DNA of 6,480 bases from an uncultured Cocleimonas sp. (GTDB taxonomy: Bacteria; Pseudomonadota; Gammaproteobacteria; Thiotrichales; Thiotrichaceae), in NCBI GenBank assembly GCA_937974135.1, contig CALJIH010000101.1, positions 1 to 6,480 of the forward strand. Direction: 5' to 3'. This document shows positions 5,432-6,480 of the stretch, in pieces. Both the position numbers and the translations under genes were made by a program. Position 1 is the first letter of the stretch; every line of letters starts with the position of its first letter. The notes under the pieces are model-generated. The model was not told where the DNA came from. It worked only from the letters and a program-made list of their open reading frames with translations, and did not search any database.

Positions 5432-6480
5432 TTAGGGAAGTCGATGTGCGACACTTTTTAAACTGGGGCTGTTAGGATAAATTTTCTGCATTTCAAGATA
5501 AATGCTTTTAGCTTCTTGATATTGATTTAATTCAGCTAAAACCGTGATTAAATGACTCGCTACTTCAGGTTTTTTTACAATATTAAAAGACTTACGTAAA
5601 TATCTTTCTGCTTTTTCTAGTTCGCCTTTCTTGTAAAAAACAAACCCCAGACTATCCAACACCAATGGATCATTAGGTTTGAGTTTATAGGCTTTATCGA
5701 TATAACCTTTTGCTTCATTTAAACGGTTTGTATGTACTGAAAGCATATACCCAAACGCATTCAAGGTTTCATAATCATTTTTACGTTTTGATAATACATA
5801 ATTGAAATCTGATTCTGCATTTTCAAGCTTACCTAGACGCTCATTGACTAAGCCACGTTTATACCGATATCGACTATTTTGGGGGGAAAGTCTTATTGCC
5901 TTGTTATATAGATCCAGGGCATTGCTATATTGGTATGTTTCAAAAAGATCATCTGCTTGTAGCTTTGTCCAGTAAGCTTGATCTTTGATTGAATTCGCAT
6001 TTTTTTGCTTTTTATCAAAGTAAGCATTCAACGCATCCTGACCTTCTATTTTTCTTAAAAGACTAATAACTTTTTTATGCGCATTTTTTAAATACGAACC
6101 ATCTACTACTTTTTTGAACTTAGATAATGCTTTTTCTTGTTGACCCAATTTTTCAGCATATTCGCCTGCAAAGTATTCTGCTTCATTTACATAATTACTG
6201 TTTGCTCTGAGTAACTTAATATTTTGATTTACATTGGATAATTGTGAACGATCTATTTGTAGTGCGACTAGGGATTTTAATAATTCATAGTTCTTAGGGT
6301 GTTTGCTCACTAATTTTTTTAAAAGGGGTAAAGCAGAATCTTTTTGTCTAATTAATACTAGCAATCGCACCAATTCCAAACGATGACTGTCATTAGCTTG
6401 AGGATGATTTTGTATAGATTTCAATTGTTCAATAGCAAGCTCATTTTTGCGCAGTTTATGTAGCGCTTTAGCGTGCATAA
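5432..6480 (-). CDS. TPR-repeat protein, C-terminal part (start lies outside the window)
   Basis: This frame is open to the window edge, so the 349 or so residues seen are only the C-terminal part; the first Met in view (6478) need not be the start. Numbering from that Met, tetratricopeptide-like helical pairs occur throughout, clearest in tandem at about 168-201 (FETYQYSNALDLYNKAI), 202-235 (RLGKLENAESDFNYVL), 236-270 (NRLNEAKGYIDKAYKLKPND), 271-304 (SLGFVFYKKGELEKAERYL) and 305-338 (YQEAKSIYLEMQKIYP), with more degenerate units before. TPR arrays bind protein partners. A large TPR protein, often a lipoprotein, precedes lolB in pseudomonads, so this is likely its orthologue with an envelope role. 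No catalytic motif seen, and the exact function is unknown. It ends 143 nt before lolB. Confidence 0.88.
   Translation of the reverse strand, partial: MHAKALHKLRKNELAIEQLKSIQNHPQANDSHRLELVRLLVLIRQKDSALPLLKKLVSKHPKNYELLKSLVALQIDRSQLSNVNQNIKLLRANSNYVNEAEYFAGEYAEKLGQQEKALSKFKKVVDGSYLKNAHKKVISLLRKIEGQDALNAYFDKKQKNANSIKDQAYWTKLQADDLFETYQYSNALDLYNKAIRLSPQNSRYRYKRGLVNERLGKLENAESDFNYVLSKRKNDYETLNAFGYMLSVHTNRLNEAKGYIDKAYKLKPNDPLVLDSLGFVFYKKGELEKAERYLRKSFNIVKKPEVASHLITVLAELNQYQEAKSIYLEMQKIYPNSPSLKSVAHRLP

Noticed and set aside
5881..5886. Run of six G (C in the gene) within the TPR gene, considered as a phase-variation tract
   Set aside because: Six bases is short for slipped-strand switching, the frame is intact, and it encodes ordinary Ser-Pro-Gln codons.
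1..6480. Search for a mobile element, CRISPR array, defence or other novel gene system
   Set aside because: All genes are recognised housekeeping types in conserved order on one strand, with no integrase, transposase, spaced repeats or long unexplained gaps. tRNA-Gln could be an integration site in principle, but prs follows directly with no attachment-site duplication or island.

Overview
The window is an AT-rich stretch of a gammaproteobacterial chromosome holding only housekeeping genes, all on the minus strand. In transcription order (high to low coordinates) they are: the C-terminal part of a TPR-repeat protein, lolB, ispE, tRNA-Gln(UUG), prs, rplY (long form of ribosomal protein L25), pth, and ychF missing only its last few codons. 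From memory, pseudomonads and related non-enteric gammaproteobacteria share this order (TPR protein, lolB, ispE, tRNA-Gln, prs, rplY, pth, ychF), whereas in E. coli rplY lies elsewhere and encodes only the short L25. The AT-rich wobble positions point to an AT-rich lineage; genus cannot be told by eye.

Region by region: 6480-5432 is the TPR protein, open at the window edge. A 143-bp AT-rich gap (5431-5289) then precedes lolB (5288-4647), an outer-membrane lipoprotein. A 32-bp gap leads to ispE (4614-3706), whose stop codon lies only 4 nt before tRNA-Gln (3701-3627). An 81-bp gap with a perfect 13-bp inverted repeat separates the tRNA from prs (3545-2574). A 177-bp gap with a convincing intrinsic terminator follows prs, then rplY (2396-1713), pth (1705-1085) and ychF (1076-1) run as a tightly packed translation-related operon.

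The genes serve envelope lipoprotein sorting (LolB, probably the TPR protein), isoprenoid precursor synthesis (IspE), PRPP supply for nucleotides (Prs) and translation (tRNA-Gln, L25, peptidyl-tRNA hydrolase, YchF). The terminator after prs suggests two transcription blocks: an upstream block through prs, and rplY-pth-ychF.

I found no mobile element, CRISPR array, defence system, toxin-antitoxin pair or unknown gene cluster. What deserves a second look is small-scale structure: an 11-bp perfect hairpin over the active-site histidine codon of pth, the palindrome between tRNA-Gln and prs that overlaps a plausible promoter, a three-codon mini-ORF bridging the rplY stop and pth start, and the ispE/tRNA fusion transcript.
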